Shown here: positions 46,168 through 59,914 of the stretch, in pieces | Numbering within the stretch: position 1 is the stretch's first letter | Layout: each line of letters opens with the position of its first letter | Assembly: GCF_004193775.1 (NCBI RefSeq) | Contig: NC_041020.1 | Coordinates: 5,165,657 to 5,229,656, forward strand | Source: Glycine soja | Taxonomy: Eukaryota; Streptophyta; Magnoliopsida; Fabales; Fabaceae | Direction of reading: 5' to 3' | Length of the DNA: 64,000 nt | Made by a program: the position numbers and the translations under genes | Notes under the pieces: model-generated | The model's database searches: none | Seen by the model: only the letters and a program-made list of their open reading frames with translations | What the model was told of the DNA's origin: nothing

Positions 46168-49009
46168 TGTGACACTCTCTACCCCATACATATATGTGCT
46201 AATAATAAAATGAATAGTAAATTATAATTAATTGAAAGTTCTTAAAACACGTTTAAATAAAAGTCTTTCAAAAGGGTACAAGGTTCACATTCACTTTTCT
46301 AACATCATAATAAAATTTGTCCAAATAAATAATAAATCATCTCAGCTCAAAACAAGGTCGTCCAAGACTTCATACAATTAATATAAAAATCTATACCCCA
46401 ATGTCACATTCTATCAGAGCATTGTGTCCCAACGTCCTTCAACACAATATTCCTTAAAGCAATTCACCTAGTCATCTGTTCCCCAAAACACAATGTTCAA
46501 GATCATCACAAGATCCAAACACAAACAACGCACAGGGAGTGAGTTATCACATTCCTAACTAATAGAGAATTAAGACAACTAGATATACATATCATATAAA
46601 TGAGATAGAACTTACTTCAACATAACTCGCGTAATTCCACCACTTTGTCATTTAAAATTCACTTTTCAATCATCAATCACATTACACATGAATCACATAA
46701 TCCGATCATGACATAATAACACATCAATTTCATAATAAACAATTAGCAAGCGTTATGCAACAGTTATGCTAAGACTCAAGCCTATATGCAATATGGTATC
46801 ATGTCAGTGAAAAACCACTTGAGACGCTTAGGAGTACATAACAAGACACACCACACAATGGGTATGTCAGGTCACTCTCACTAAGTAAAATCATAGGGAG
46901 ACCAGTCAAGGTCACGCGGTTTTGCGAGAATGTTTCAACCATGTGGGATCGGCACAGGCTTAAAGGAGCACTCAAACCGGGTGTATTTACCCCCAAGGCC
47001 TACACTCTGAAGAGTCCGTCAGGGCCTCTCCCTCCTGATTCAGGTCCAACCCCTAAAATAATTTTTGCATGCACACACTGCTCATGAATTATACAATACC
47101 CACGACCTCACACTCGTGTTTTAAACACGTTTAACACAATTGCGCTATAATTTAACATTGGTTCCTAAATAGGAAACCTACACTTTATCTTTAACACTGC
47201 GCATCAACACTTTTCTCAAGATAACACTGGTCGAGTTATTGTATAATTCACAGCTCACAACACAAGTATTGTCACATCAAGTGTTAACCACACACTTATT
47301 CACAACTAAAACTTGTTCACAATTTCACATCTCATAATGTCACAATCCACCATCACATGTTTACATGTATCTCACAAATTAACACATGTTCAAGTTTGCA
47401 CTTATATGAACCTCGATAACAATATTATAATCTCAAAGCAACATGTTATTCCACAATTCATCATATATTCAATTTATAGACATTGGTCATGAACTATACA
47501 ATACACATGACCTCACACTCGTGTTTCAAACACGTTTAACACATTGCATTACAATTTAACACTGGTTCCTAAATAGGAAACTCACACTTTCTCTTTAACA
47601 CTACACATCAATACTTTTTTCAAGATAACACTGGTCGGGTTATTGTATAATTCATAGCTCACATCATAAGTAACGTCACATCAAGTGTTTACCACACACT
47701 TATTCATAACTGAATCTCATGTTCACAATTTCACATCTCATAATGTCACAATTCATCATCACATGTTTACATGTATCTCACAAATTAACACATGTTTACG
47801 TGTATCTCACAAATTAACACATGTTCAACTTTGCACTTATACTCAATCTCAATAACAATATTATAATTTCAAAGCAACATGTTATCCCACAATTCATCAC
47901 ATATTTAATTTATCACTTATACACAATTTCAATCACAATTTTACGATCTCAATATAATTATTTATCATGCTAAATATTTTCTAAAACACAAACAAATCAT
48001 ACAAAAATGTTTCTCACAATACTAGGAGTAAAATCCCTCAAACAATTCACATAATCATACAGAAAGAATTATAATACAATAAACATCCTAAAATAAACCC
48101 AACTTAATCCTCTAAGGATCCCTACACATGTTCATTCTAACCCCAATTGCGATAAACTCATCCTTATCTCTAAGCGGGTTCACATGTGCACTGTGACAGT
48201 AATAGCGGCATCTCTAATAGATTCCTCAAGTTTTTTCTTCGATTGCTCTAATAGGGTCCCCAAACGTCAGAGAGAAGGAAAATGGATTGAAGCCTCAATT
48301 TTGTACTGTCTTCATGCAATCTTTTTCCCTCTCTCCATGGATATTATTTTGCAAATCCCAACGATGAAGGTGTGCGGAATTGAATCGCAAACCACATATC
48401 AAAATTTCATGACAATGCAACGGTTAACGAGTCAGGGATCATAGTTTTACTGAGATGGTTTTGGGTTTTTGCGGGGAAAAAAAGCTACGATGCAAAGGGT
48501 ATTTCTCTCAGCTCCGACATGTTTTATAATTCCCAACGGTGAGATTGTTTGGAAATGAGTTCTGAATCTGGTGCTCAAATTTCACAGCGATCCAACGATG
48601 AATGAGTCCGAGATTGTCGTTTTTCTGAGATAGGTTTGGTGGTATTCGGGAAAAAGAGAGGGTTTTGGGAGGAGAAGAGGAGAAAACGAAATTGAAGGGA
48701 AGAGGAAGCATCGTAAGTGTGAAAACTGACCTAACACGTCTTTATTTATAGTTAGGGTAGTTACAACTTATTGTTTACTCTATTTATTTATTTTTATTAT
48801 TTTATAAAAACAAATTTTATTTTATTCACTATCAAAAGAATAAATAAAATACTTTTTCTTTTATTTTCTCTCAAATCTTTATTTTAATTAATAAAGTTAT
48901 TTCTCCTTATTTATTTGATTATAAAAAAAACTCATCATTTTTCTAGAACTCTATTTATTTACAAATAACAATCCTTTTTAAATTAGTTTACGAAAAATGA
49001 GATGCTACA
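46168..49009 (+). mobile_element. Solo LTR, long-LTR family A, copy 2
   Basis: 2842 bp, TGTGACACTCTCTACCCC ... GATGCTACA. The flanks AAGGG (46163-46167) and AAGAG (49010-49014) are a 5-bp TSD with one change. No internal region. It sits just after the gypsy pol fragment and probably within that element's 3' end. Inside are two units of about 410 bases (about 47080-47490 and 47490-47900), each with CACACTCGTGTTT(T/C)AAACACG and ACATGTTTACATGTATCTC. Two open frames in it (48184-48444 +, 48508-48711 -) look accidental. Confidence 0.88.
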
Positions 49010-49876
49010 AAGAGAGAATTTTGTGGATAGACTTTATTCTTTTCTATCTCATTCCAATTTTGATTGTATCTTCTCCTTCTATTCTTTTTGTCTATATATC
49101 ATTGGCTAATATATTGTACTATTCTTTCATGTACTTGTTTTGGAAGTTGATCATTATCCCTTAAATCAATAAAACAGTATAATTTCCTTTTTTTCTATCG
49201 TGATCCTACTTTATTCCTTACATAATTATGGGCCAATTTACGTGAGAACAAGAGGACCATTGATGATAAAGAAACGATATGATTTCCATTGTATATCATG
49301 ACACAATCATCAATATAATAAACTAAAACTGCAATAGTATTGAAAACTGAAAAAGAATATTTAGCATGGATTCACATTGGAATGCCTTTTCTGTCTTTTT
49401 TTTATTATTTTTAAATAAGAAAAATGAGTACATGCATAACATAACGTACTCTATTCCAAGAAAAAGATCATGTGAAGCATATACTTATATCACTAAAAAA
49501 GGAGATCGTGATGTCAATCCCACTTCACTTAATTTGCTGCTCATAAATCTTGTTCCTTGTTCAGTTGTTCCGGTACATTTAACTTGTAGCTAGTGAGAAC
49601 CAAAGATTTAAATACTGACCACGGTTGTGTTAAAGTTTGATCGTGTTTGTTGATATCATGGCAAATCACAAACAAATGTGATCGACACGATCTCAATTGT
49701 GATTGCAAACAGTTGAAAAAACTTTGATTTTACGGCCTAAATCACGGTCACATACCATTTTTTAAAACCTTGATGAGAGCAATTGATGCAGGGGATGATA
49801 TTCACCAAACGATACCTATTACCTACCCAATTATATGATAATAAAACTGTAAGTTTCTTTCAGTTCACATGGAAGT
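49010..49876. other. Segment between two family A solo LTRs
   Basis: The first 200 bases (TTTCATGTACTTG..., AAATCAATAAAACAG near 49165) resemble the end of a retrotransposon LTR with a poly(A) signal. They may continue the gypsy element interrupted by LTR copy 2. The rest, including 49605-49775 with GCGGTT-like inverted motifs, has no recognised gene. Confidence 0.45.
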
Positions 49877-52384
49877 TGTGACACCCTCTACCCCTCACAT
49901 ATATATTAATAAAGGAATAAAAATTCAAATATTAATTAAAAGTATTTTTAAAACATTTTTAAATACAAGCTTTTCAAATGGGTAAAAGGCTCACATTCAC
50001 TTTCTTCTATATCATATTCAAACTTGTCCAAATAAATAATAAAGTCATCTCGACTCAAAGAAAGTCATATAAGTCTCATACAATTAATATAGAACCTATA
50101 TCCTAATGTCACATCCTATCAGAGCGTGGTATTCCCGTGTCCTCTAGCATGAGGTTCTTCATAGTCATCCACCTATTCATCTACTCCCCCGAACACAAAG
50201 TTCAAGATCATCACAGGATCCAAACACAAATAGCAAACCGGGAGTGAGTTATCACATTGCTAACTACTAGAGAGAAACAACACAACATATAGTAGTCAAA
50301 TACAATTTACTTAGCATATCCCACATTATTTCATCACTTTGTCATTCATCAATCACACTTTTCATCCATCAATCACACCTTTCAATCATCAATCATTATA
50401 CACAGGAATCACACACTCCGATCAAGACATAATAACACATCAATTTCATAATAAATAATTAGCAAGCGTATGCGTCAGTTATGCTAAGACTCAAGCCTAT
50501 ATGCAATGTGGTACCATGTCAGTGAAAAACCACCCTAGGGCGCTTAGGAGTACATAACAAGACACACCACACAATAGGTTTGCCATGTCACTCTCACTAA
50601 GTAAGATCATAGGGAGACCAGTCAGGGTCACGATGTTTTGCGAGAATGCTCCAACCATATGGGATCAACATAGGCTTAAAGGAGCACTCAAACCCGGTGA
50701 CCCCCAAGGCCTACACTCCGAAGAGTCTGTCAGGGCCTCTCCCTCCTGATTCAGGTCCAACCCCTAAAATTATTTTAGCACACAGACTCTATCTATGAAC
50801 TGTACAAAACACACGACTCCTCAATTGTTCTCAAAATAATTTTAACTCGTCGCCCTTAAAGGGACTTAACATTAACTCGTCGCCCAAAAAGGGACTTAGC
50901 ATTAACTCGTCGCCCTTGAAGGGACTTATGATCCTGTGATTGTACAATTCATAGTTCACAACTCGATGCACATATATATCTCAATCATATACATACTCAA
51001 TTTATCACATACACTTAATCCCAATCACAATGGTATAATCTCAATTTAACATGTTATCACACCTCATGAATCATGTACACTTTACCTATGAACTATGCAA
51101 TACACACCTCTACTCAATTGTTTTCAAAATCATTTTAACTCGTCGGGTTCCCACAATGGATCCCATCACAATACTCGTCGCCCTTAAAGGGTCTTACAAT
51201 TGTGTGATTGCACAGTTCATAGTTCACAACTCAATACACACATCTCATCTCAATACACATGTATTTCATCATCCGTCACATGTTCAATTTATCACATACT
51301 CACAGTTTGAATCATCATTTCATAACCTCAACATAACAATTTATACAAAAGATTTCATCACAACATGGGGTGTAAAATCCCTGAAATAGTTTCTCACTAT
51401 TATATCAAAATCAATTAATCAAATTCATGGGTTAAACACAAAGACATCAAGAGCACTCAAGTTTATCAATCAATTCTCATCAGGACATCAATTCGTACAT
51501 AGAACACAATAATATTATATTTATAATCATAAAGAGAAAATTATAATTCAATAAACATCCCAAAATAAACCTGGATTTAGTTCTCTAAGGATCCCTATAC
51601 ATGTTCATTCTAATCCCCAATTGCGATAAACTCATCCCTTACCTCTAAGCGGATTCACGTGTCTTCCCATAGCGATAGCGTCATCTCTAGCGGTTCCCTA
51701 AAATTTCTCCAGTTGTTCCTCCGACTGCTTCGGTAGAGTACCAAACGTCAGAGAAATGGAGAAGGGATTAAAGCCTCCATTTGGACTATCTTCATGCGAT
51801 TCATTTTTCTCCCTCCAAGAACATTATCTCGCAAATCCCAACGGTCAAAGCGTGCGCAATTGCATTTCGAACAACATATCCAAAATTCACAACAATCCAA
51901 CGGTTGACGAAACCGGGATCGTAGTTTTACCAAGACAGCTCTGGGTTTCTGCGAGAAAGGAAAGGCTACAATGCGAGGGGTATTTCTCTTAGCTCAGACA
52001 TGTCGGTGAACGAGTCCGAGATAGTCGTTTTTCTGAGATAGGTTTGGTGGGCTGCGGGAAAAAGAAAGGGTTTTGAGAGGAGAAGGAAAAAAAACGAAAA
52101 TGAGGGAAAGAAGAGGCACCGTCAGTGTGAAAACTGACCTAACGCTATTTATAACTAGGTTTACTCTATTTATTTATTTATTATTTTATACAAGCAAACT
52201 TTATTTTATTCTCTATCAAACAAATAAATAAAATACCTTTTTATTTTCTCTCAAATCATTATTTTAATTAATAATTATATCTCCTTATTTATTTATTTAC
52301 AAAATCTCATCATTTTTTTTAAACTCTATTTATTTATAAATAACAATCCTTTTTAATCTAGTTTACGAAAATTGGGATGTTACA
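49877..52384 (+). mobile_element. Solo LTR, long-LTR family A, copy 3
   Basis: 2508 bp, TGTGACACCCTCTACCCC ... GGGATGTTACA. The perfect 5-bp TSD GAAGT lies at 49872-49876 and 52385-52389. This copy defines the family ends best. It contains AACTCGTCGCCCTTAAAGGG subrepeats (about 50840-50935 and 51135-51200) and the AGTGAGTTATCACATT block shared by all copies. Confidence 0.95.
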
Positions 52385-53882
52385 GAAGTTAACTGGAAAT
52401 CTACCACAATTTAAATATTGAGCAGTGGAAGAAACAATAATGATATGAGAAAACATTTTTCATAGACTTCATCTTTAGCTTCTTTTAATTATTCTCTATA
52501 TAAGGCCGTAACTACATATCACTTAACAATTAATTCAGTTGGCATTACATTCTTCAAATTTCATATCCAAAATCCTTTCCATACAAGTTTGAGCTGATCG
52601 ATCGCCATGTTTAATTGTAGGTTCTGCCTCTTTTTTGTGGTGACTATTTCATGCATATATTTATGCATTGGGTATTCCCATTCAAAGAAGTGTGCGGAGA
52701 CAGACAAGCAAGCTCTTCTCAAGTTAAGAGATGGTTTCATTCATGGAAGGCAGATTCTATCTTCTTGGAAAGGTGAAGATTGTTGCAAAAAAGAATCTCA
52801 TGCAACAATTTAACTGGTCATGTAACCACATTGGTGTCGTTAAATACTCCTGCATCATTGGGAGGTAAGATACATTCTTCAATATGTGAACTTCAGCATC
52901 TCACTTTCTTAGATCTCAGTGATAATGATTTACAAGGAGAGATCCCAAAATGCATTGGCTCACTTGGTAAATTGATAGAGTTGAAACTTGCATTGAATGA
53001 ACTTGTTGGTTCCATTCCTCATACTCTAGCAAACCTTTCCAATTTGAAAAAACTAGACCTTCAGGATAATTATTTGGATGCAAATGACCATGAATGGCTT
53101 TCTCACCTTTCTAATTTGAGATACCTTGGTCTCTCAAATATCAATCTTAGTAGAGTTGTTGATTGGCCATCATCAATAAGTAAAATCCCTTCTCTTTTGG
53201 AGCTTTATTTAGATCACTGTGCGCTACCTCAAGTCAATCCTAAATCTTTTTCCCACTTGAATTTTTCCACCTCTCTACATATCCTTAGTCTTTCGGAAAA
53301 TGAATTAAACTCTTCAATTCTGTCATGGGTGCTTAATGTTAGCAAAGTCCTCACATCTCTTGATCTCTCATTAAATTCTTTGCATACTGTTTCAAATGTC
53401 TTTGCAAACATGATTTCTCTTCAATTTCTAAATCTCAAAGATAATGAACTTGATGGTAGAATAATAAAAAAATTTCGCACTTTGTGTCAATTGAAGCAAT
53501 TGATCCTTTGTAACAATAAATTGTCTGGCCAACTCCATGACTACTTACCAGAAATTTGTTCTGCACAACAAAATTTAGAGTCGTTGAATCTCAGCTTCAA
53601 CCCATTCAATAGTGGCCCACTTCATGATTTTTCAAGGTTTTGATCCTTGAAGACACTATCACTTCAAAATACTAATATTGTTGGGCCATTATTATTTGAT
53701 CTCTTGCCCCATCTTGAAGCTTGGATCTTTGTTTAAACCATTTGAATGGATGATTGCCTGTGTTCGATGTCACTAAATTTGTCTCATTGTTTTATTTGGA
53801 TCTTTCCCACAATCAATTGATCAGGACACTTTCATATACTATTGGGCAACTTTCTAATCTCAAGTATTTGTTTCTCTCTTCA

Positions 53883-53991
53883 TGTCACGACCCACCCTTG
53901 GATCATGATCAGCGCACAGACTATAATTTCCTTAGTCTGTCTAGCCTACCCTATATTAAATAATTTGTAAAAGAACACATAATATATCTAG

Positions 53992-54032
<41 letters not shown>

Positions 54033-55651
54033 CCCATTGCATCCATTTAATATCAAGGTCTCAAGTCACAACACAGACCCTTAACATATTATCCAGGATA
54101 TCTACTAATAACATTGTTGATTATAAATATTAATCATCAAAGTATCTCTAAACATCTTAAGTACATCATTAATATACCTATAAGAGAGAATCATTTAAAT
54201 TTCAAAATAAATAAATTCTCTCTAAATTTATTATTATCTTTATCCCTATAGCTGCATTATACTAGAGTCACAAACAAAATATTCATCAGATACAATGGAG
54301 GCCTACCAAAAGATAATCAAATTCCTGGGTAAGTCAACAAATCCCAAGAAGTCAGTTACTCCACTATTTGTGTATCTGAGAAAATAAAATAAAACAATGG
54401 GATAAGTCACAAAGACTTAGTGAGAGCATAAAATACAAAGCGAACAGGAAGGAGAGCACAACATAGCACGAGTCTTTACATCCAACGAAATTTAAAATGA
54501 CATTAAATAAATAAATAAAAAAATACACTTGCTTTTAGAAATCAATATATTCAAAGAAATATAATTTTAGAACTACTGATAAACTGGTATTCAAGAATAA
54601 TAATTTTATAATCAAACTTTCATTCCACTATGTGTCCATATACCAGATTATTTCTTCGTTGTGGTGAACGGTAATTATAAAACTATGGCATTTAGCTCGT
54701 AAACTGCATTATCTCTTCCTTGCAACGAACGGAAAATATAAATATACTATGAGTAATTGTCTCATAGACTACATTATCTCCTCGTTGTAGCAAACGACAA
54801 ATATAAATATACTATGAGAAATTGATTCATAATGCTACATTATCTCTTCGTTGTAACAAACGACAAATATAAATATACTATGAGAAATTGACTCATAGGC
54901 TATATTATCTCTTCGTTGTAGCAAACGACAATTAATCAAGAACTCACAATAAATAAAATAAACAAAGAATCCAACATTCATCCTTATGTATCATATCAAA
55001 ATCTCAAAATAAATTTCAAGATCACAAAAGAATATATATATTTTGGAGTTTATTTGTTTCTCCTAAAAGAACTTAAAAAAATGTCGCTAAGTAGATTAGC
55101 TATTCACAATAAATAACACAATCAATGTCTTCCAATGTTGTTAGGAGGATCAACCACAGTATCTAAGCATTTAAGATAAGAGAACAAGAGATTAGAGAAA
55201 ATCTCCAATTTTAAAAAACCTAAGATTTTGAGGAAACCACGATAATCTCTAATACTTAGTTTCTAACCCTCTTCACACAACTCATAACTAATCAGTGCTA
55301 TAAAATACTCATCTAATACAATGAGTTATAAATTTTTACCTTAAAGAAATCAAATAAAAAAATTTAAGGAAATTAGTGGTGTTTTCTTTTTTTTCAATCA
55401 CCTTCTTGTGCTTGGGAATGATACAAGGATGCAATAAGCTTGATAAATTTTGGAACAATGAAAAAAGATGAATGAAAGATTGAGAGATGAAAAATTGAAA
55501 AGAAAAGATAAGGTTTGAGTGATGGGGGGTGGGTTATTGAAAAAGAAGAAGAAATTTGAAAAATGGGGGAGGAGTCTCGGGGGTAATTATAAACTGATGG
55601 AGGGGGTGGGTTTTTTTTTTTTTTTCCTCTTAAGTGAAACGGTGCGTTTCA
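53883..55651. mobile_element. Solo LTR (1769 bp) inside receptor-like pseudogene 2
   Basis: Starts TGTCACGACCCACCCTTGG and ends GGTGCGTTTCA. The 5-bp TSD CTTCA lies at 53878-53882 and 55652-55656. Removing it rejoins the LRR frame (YLFLSS | NKLNG). No internal coding region. It contains an AT microsatellite (about 53998-54028) and a tandem array at 54640-54940. Confidence 0.93.
54640..54940. repeat. About 65-bp tandem repeats in the 53883 LTR
   Basis: Four to five units with the core ATTATCTC-TTCGTTGTAGCAAACG-ACAAATATAAATATACTATG and an AATTG(A/T)(C/T)TCATA end. Copy-number change here would alter the LTR length. Confidence 0.8.
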
Positions 55652-57694
55652 CTTCAAATAAGTTGAATGGGATCATTAGTGAAGCGCACCTATTAAGCCT
55701 CTCTGAATTGGATGTATTGGATGTGAGTCGAAATTGACTTTCATTTAACTTGAATCCAAATTAGGTGTCACCTTTCCATCTGCAGGCATTGTATGCATCA
55801 TGATGTATTTTGGGGCCGCAATTTCCAACCCGGCTTAAATATCAAAGGAAACTTGAGGTGTTTCAAATCTTTAATACTAGTATTGTTGTTTTGATTCCTG
55901 AATGGTTTTGGGACATATCTACTAGTTTGTCATACTTAAATGTTTCACAATAAACTTAGTGGAGTCTTACCAAAATCATTACAAAGTATAAAAGGAGAGG
56001 ACCCAAGCATATGGGATTTTAGTTTCAACAATTTGTTTGGTCCACTGCCTCCTTTTCCTCAAAAACTATATGGTCTATTTCTCTCAAATAATATGCTCTC
56101 AGGGTTTGTACCTTCCTTTTGAACAATGGCCCCAAAGCGTTTAACTTATCTTCACCTGTCTAGTAACTTACTAGCAGGATCACTTCAAAATTTTTGGTAG
56201 AAATTTCAAAGTTTGAAAGTTCTGAATTTGGCAAACAGCAATTTATCTGGGAGAATACCCAAGTCATTTGGAACTTTACAACAAATTCTTTAACATTGGT
56301 GATCCTGTGATATATCAAGTAGCTTGGTATAAGAAAGACATGATATATGTGATAACCAGGTGTTGAGTGGTGTTATATTGGGCAAACATGTGGTTAAAGG
56401 TTAACTAAGCTTAAAAGATAGTACACCTTAAACTTATGATATGAGACATGGTTAAAGTATTGCAGAAGAGAAAAGGATATGAGTCTGATCTAAAACGCTA
56501 TCTGACTGAAGCAAAACAACTTTTCAGACTGAGCCAAAATAGCTATCAGAGTATAATATTTCATTTTTTCGTAAATAAATTAAAAAAAATTAGTTAAAAA
56601 AATAGAGTTTTAAAAAATGGTGAGGTTTTTATAATTAAATAAAAAAAATAACTGTATTAAAATAATGATTTGAAGAAAAAAAAATTAATTTATTCATTTG
56701 ATAGAAAATAAAATAGAGTTTTTTTTTTATAAAATAATAAAAATAAATAAATAGAGAAAATAGTAGGTTGTAAGTAGCCTAACTATAAAGAGAGACATGT
56801 TAGGTCAATTTTACGATAGGGCTATACGCCTCCTCTCTTCTCAATCTTGTTTTCTCTTTTCCCCTCCTACAATCCTCTCTTTTTCATGCATACACATAAA
56901 CATGTCTTAATAAAACGATGATCTCAGACTCGTAATAAAATGACGCACTCAGACTCGTTAACCGTTGGATCGTCGTAATATTTCAGCACCAGATTCGCGA
57001 CTCATTTTTTAGCATTCTCACCGTGGAAAATTGTGAAAAAATGTCAAAGCTAAGAGAAATGTCCTTCACATCGTAGTTTTCTCTTTTCCCACAGAGACTC
57101 AAAACTTGTCCAGTAAAACTATGATCCCGAACTCGCTAACCGTTGGATTGTCGTGAAATTTAGACACCTGATTTACGATTCAATTCCGCACATCCTAACC
57201 ATTGGGATTTGCGAAATACTATTCATGGAGAGAGAAAAGTGAATCGCACAAAGACAGTACAAAATGAAGGCTTCAATCTCTTCTCCTCTAACGTTTGGAA
57301 ACCTTATCAGAGAAACCAGAGGAAAAGCTTGAAGAATGTCAGTGAATCATTAGAGATGCCACTATCACTGCCAGAACACACGTGAGCCCGCTGCTTAGAG
57401 GTAATTGATTAGTTTATCGTAATTGAAGTTAGAATGAACATGTGTAGGAATCCTTAGGGGATCAAATTGATGTGTATTTTTGGATGTTTATTGTATTGAA
57501 ATTCTTTTTGTATGATTATGTGAAATTATTTGAGGGGTTTTACTCCCCGTGAATTGAGAAATATTTTTGTATAATTTGTTTGTGTTTTTTTATAAGATTA
57601 ACGTGATAAATAATTATATTGAGATCAAGAAATTATGATTGAAAGTGATAAATTAAATATGTGATTAATTGTGAGATAACATGTTGCTTTGAAA

Positions 57695-58790
57695 TTATAA
57701 TATTGTTATTGAGATTGAGTATAAGTGCAAAGTTAAACACGTGTTAATTTGTGAGATACACGTAAATATGTGATGGTGGATTATGACATTATGAGATGTG
57801 AAATTGTTAACATGAGATTTAGTTGTGAATAAGTGTGTGGTTAACACTTGATGTGAAAATACTTGTGTTGTGAGCTTTGAATTATACAATAATCCGACCA
57901 GTGTTTACCTTGAGAAAAGTGTTTATGCACAGTGTTAAAGGGAAAGTGTAAGATTCCTAGTTAGGAACCTAAAGTGTTAAATTGTAGCGTAATGTGTTAA
58001 ATATGTTTGAAACACAAGTGTGAGATCGTGGATATTGTATAATTCATGAGCAATATCTGCTTATAATATTGTTGAAATCAAGTATAAGTACAAATTTGAA
58101 CATGTGTTAATTTGTAAGATATACGTAAACATGTGATGGTGGATTATGACATTATGAGATGTGAAATTGTGAACATGAAATTTAGTTGTGAATAAGTGTG
58201 TGGTTAACACTTGATGTGAAAATACTTGTGTTGTGAGCTGTGAATTATACAATAACCCGACCAATGTTTACCTTGAGAAAAATATTTATGCGCAGTGTTA
58301 AAGGAAAAATGTAGGATTCCTAGTTACGAACCTAAAGTGTTAAATTGTAGCACAATGTGTTAAACGTGTTTGAAACATGAGTGTGAGATCATGGATATTG
58401 TATAATTCATGAGCAGTGTCTGCTTATAATATTGTTGAAATCGAGTATAGGTACAAAGTTGAACATGTGTTAATTTGTGAGATATACGTAAACATGTGAT
58501 GGTGGATTGTGATATTATGAGATGTTAAATTATGGACATGAGATTTGGTTGTGAATAAGTGTGTGTTTAACACTTGATATGCTAATACTTGTGTTGTGAG
58601 TTGTGAGTTATACAATAACTCAACCAGTGTTTACCTAGAGAAAAGTGTTTATGCGCAATGTTAAACGGAAAGTGTAGGTTTCCTTGTTAGGAACCAATGT
58701 TAAATTGTAGCGCAATGTGTTAAACGTGTTTGAAACACGAGTGTGAGGTCATGGGTATTATATAATTCCTGAGCAGTGTTTGTGTGTAAA
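57695..58790. repeat. Three about 363-bp tandem units in LTR copy 4
   Basis: Units start near 57695, 58060 and 58425 at TATAATATTGTT. Each holds GATGGTGGATTATGACATTA, a GTGGTTAACACTTGATGTG-like block and GGAACC...GTTAAATTG. Copy 2 has a related, differently sized array; copies 1 and 3 do not show it. Confidence 0.88.
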
Positions 58791-58829
58791 AAAATGTTTT
58801 AGGGGTTGGACTTGAATCATGAAGGTAAG

Positions 58830-59250
58830 GTCGTAACGGATTCATCAAAGTCTAGATCTTGGGGGTAAAGACACTCGGTTTGAGTGCTCCTTTAAGCCTA
58901 TGTTGATCCTATATGGTTGGAGCATTCTCGCAAAACAGAGTGACCCTGACTGGTCACCTTATGATCTAACTTAGTGAGAGTGACCTGACATACCCATTGT
59001 GTGGTGTGTCTTGTTATGTACTCCTAAGCGCCCAAGGGATGGTAACGGATTCTTCGAAGTCTAGGCCTTGGGGGTAAAGACACTCGATTTGAGTGCTTCT
59101 TTAAGCCTATGTTGATCCCATATGGTTGGAGCATTCTCGCAAAACAGAGTGACCCTGACTGGTCACCTTATGATCTAACTTAGTGAGAGTGACCTGACAT
59201 ACTCATTGTGTGGTGTGTCTTGTTATGTACTCCTAAGCGCCCCAGGGAAG
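58830..59250. repeat. Two 209-bp tandem units in LTR copy 4
   Basis: TAACGGATTC starts units at 58834 and 59043. Each contains GGGGGTAAAGACACTC, GGTTGGAGCATTCTCGCAAA and TGTACTCCTAAGCGCCC, with few differences. Other family members have one unit. Confidence 0.9.
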
Positions 59251-59914
59251 GTTTTTCATTAACATGGTACCACATTGCATATAGGCTTGAGTCTTAGTAT
59301 AATCGTTGCATAACGCTTACTAATTTTTTATTATGAAATTAATGAGTGTTATTACGTCTTGACCCAAGTGTATGATTCATGTGTAATGTGATTTGTGATT
59401 GAAAAATGAATTTTAAATGATAAAGTGATGAAATGACATGAGTTGTATTTAGTTAAACTATGTTATAAATACTTCTAAAATTTATTTGTATTACGTCTTT
59501 GTTTATTTGTATTTTTCTAAAAATGTGATAACTCACTCCCTGTGTGTTATTTGTGTTTGGATCCTATGATGATCTCGAACCTTGTGTTTGTGGAAGCAGT
59601 TGACTAGATGGATGACATTAAAGAGCCACGTGTTAGAGGACGTTGAGGCACAATGCTCTGATAGGATATGACATTGGGGATGAGTTTTTATTTTAATTGC
59701 ATGATGTTATTTTATTTTATTTTACTTCACTCACTTAACACAATATTTTTGTAAACTTTGACGGCCTTACTTCGAGCCGAATATGTATTTTTATAAGTTT
59801 TATTTGATAATAGTGAAGTGAATGTAAACCTTTTACCCATGTGAATTTGTTTATCAGTATTTTTATATGTTTTATTTATATATATATGTGTGTGTGGAGG
59901 TAGAGGGTGTCACA

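Larger units (their letters stand above)
52607..56330 (+). pseudogene. LRR receptor-like protein pseudogene 2
   Basis: The second receptor-like protein copy keeps its start: MFNCRFCLFFVVTISCIYLC is a good signal peptide, followed by CAETDKQALLKLRDGF and SSWKGEDCC. A deletion near 52790 shifts the frame inside the LRR cap (copy 1 has CCKWKGISCNN). LRRs continue from 52780 to 53643, where TGA replaces a Ser codon, and further frame breaks follow near 53720. A 1769-bp solo LTR splits the gene at 53883. After it, LRRs resume (NKLNGIISEAHLLSLSELDV, then FHNKLSGVLPKS, NLSGRIPKSFGTL), with more stops up to about 56300. The membrane anchor is not found. Family function would be cell-surface recognition together with an adaptor kinase; this copy cannot work. 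Confidence 0.88.
56552..59914 (-). mobile_element. Solo LTR, long-LTR family A, copy 4
   Basis: 3363 bp, reverse orientation; in + reading it starts TATAATATTTC (family TGTAACATCCC, first G changed) and ends GGTAGAGGGTGTCACA. The flanks CAGAG (56547-56551) and CTGAG (59915-59919) are a 5-bp TSD with one change. It is the longest copy because of two internal tandem expansions (listed separately). It lies just past the end of receptor-like pseudogene 2. Confidence 0.88.

Noticed and set aside
57695..58615. Three similar minus-strand small ORFs that could look like a peptide gene family
   Set aside because: They are the same frame of the 363-bp tandem unit inside a solo LTR, with no start context or domain.
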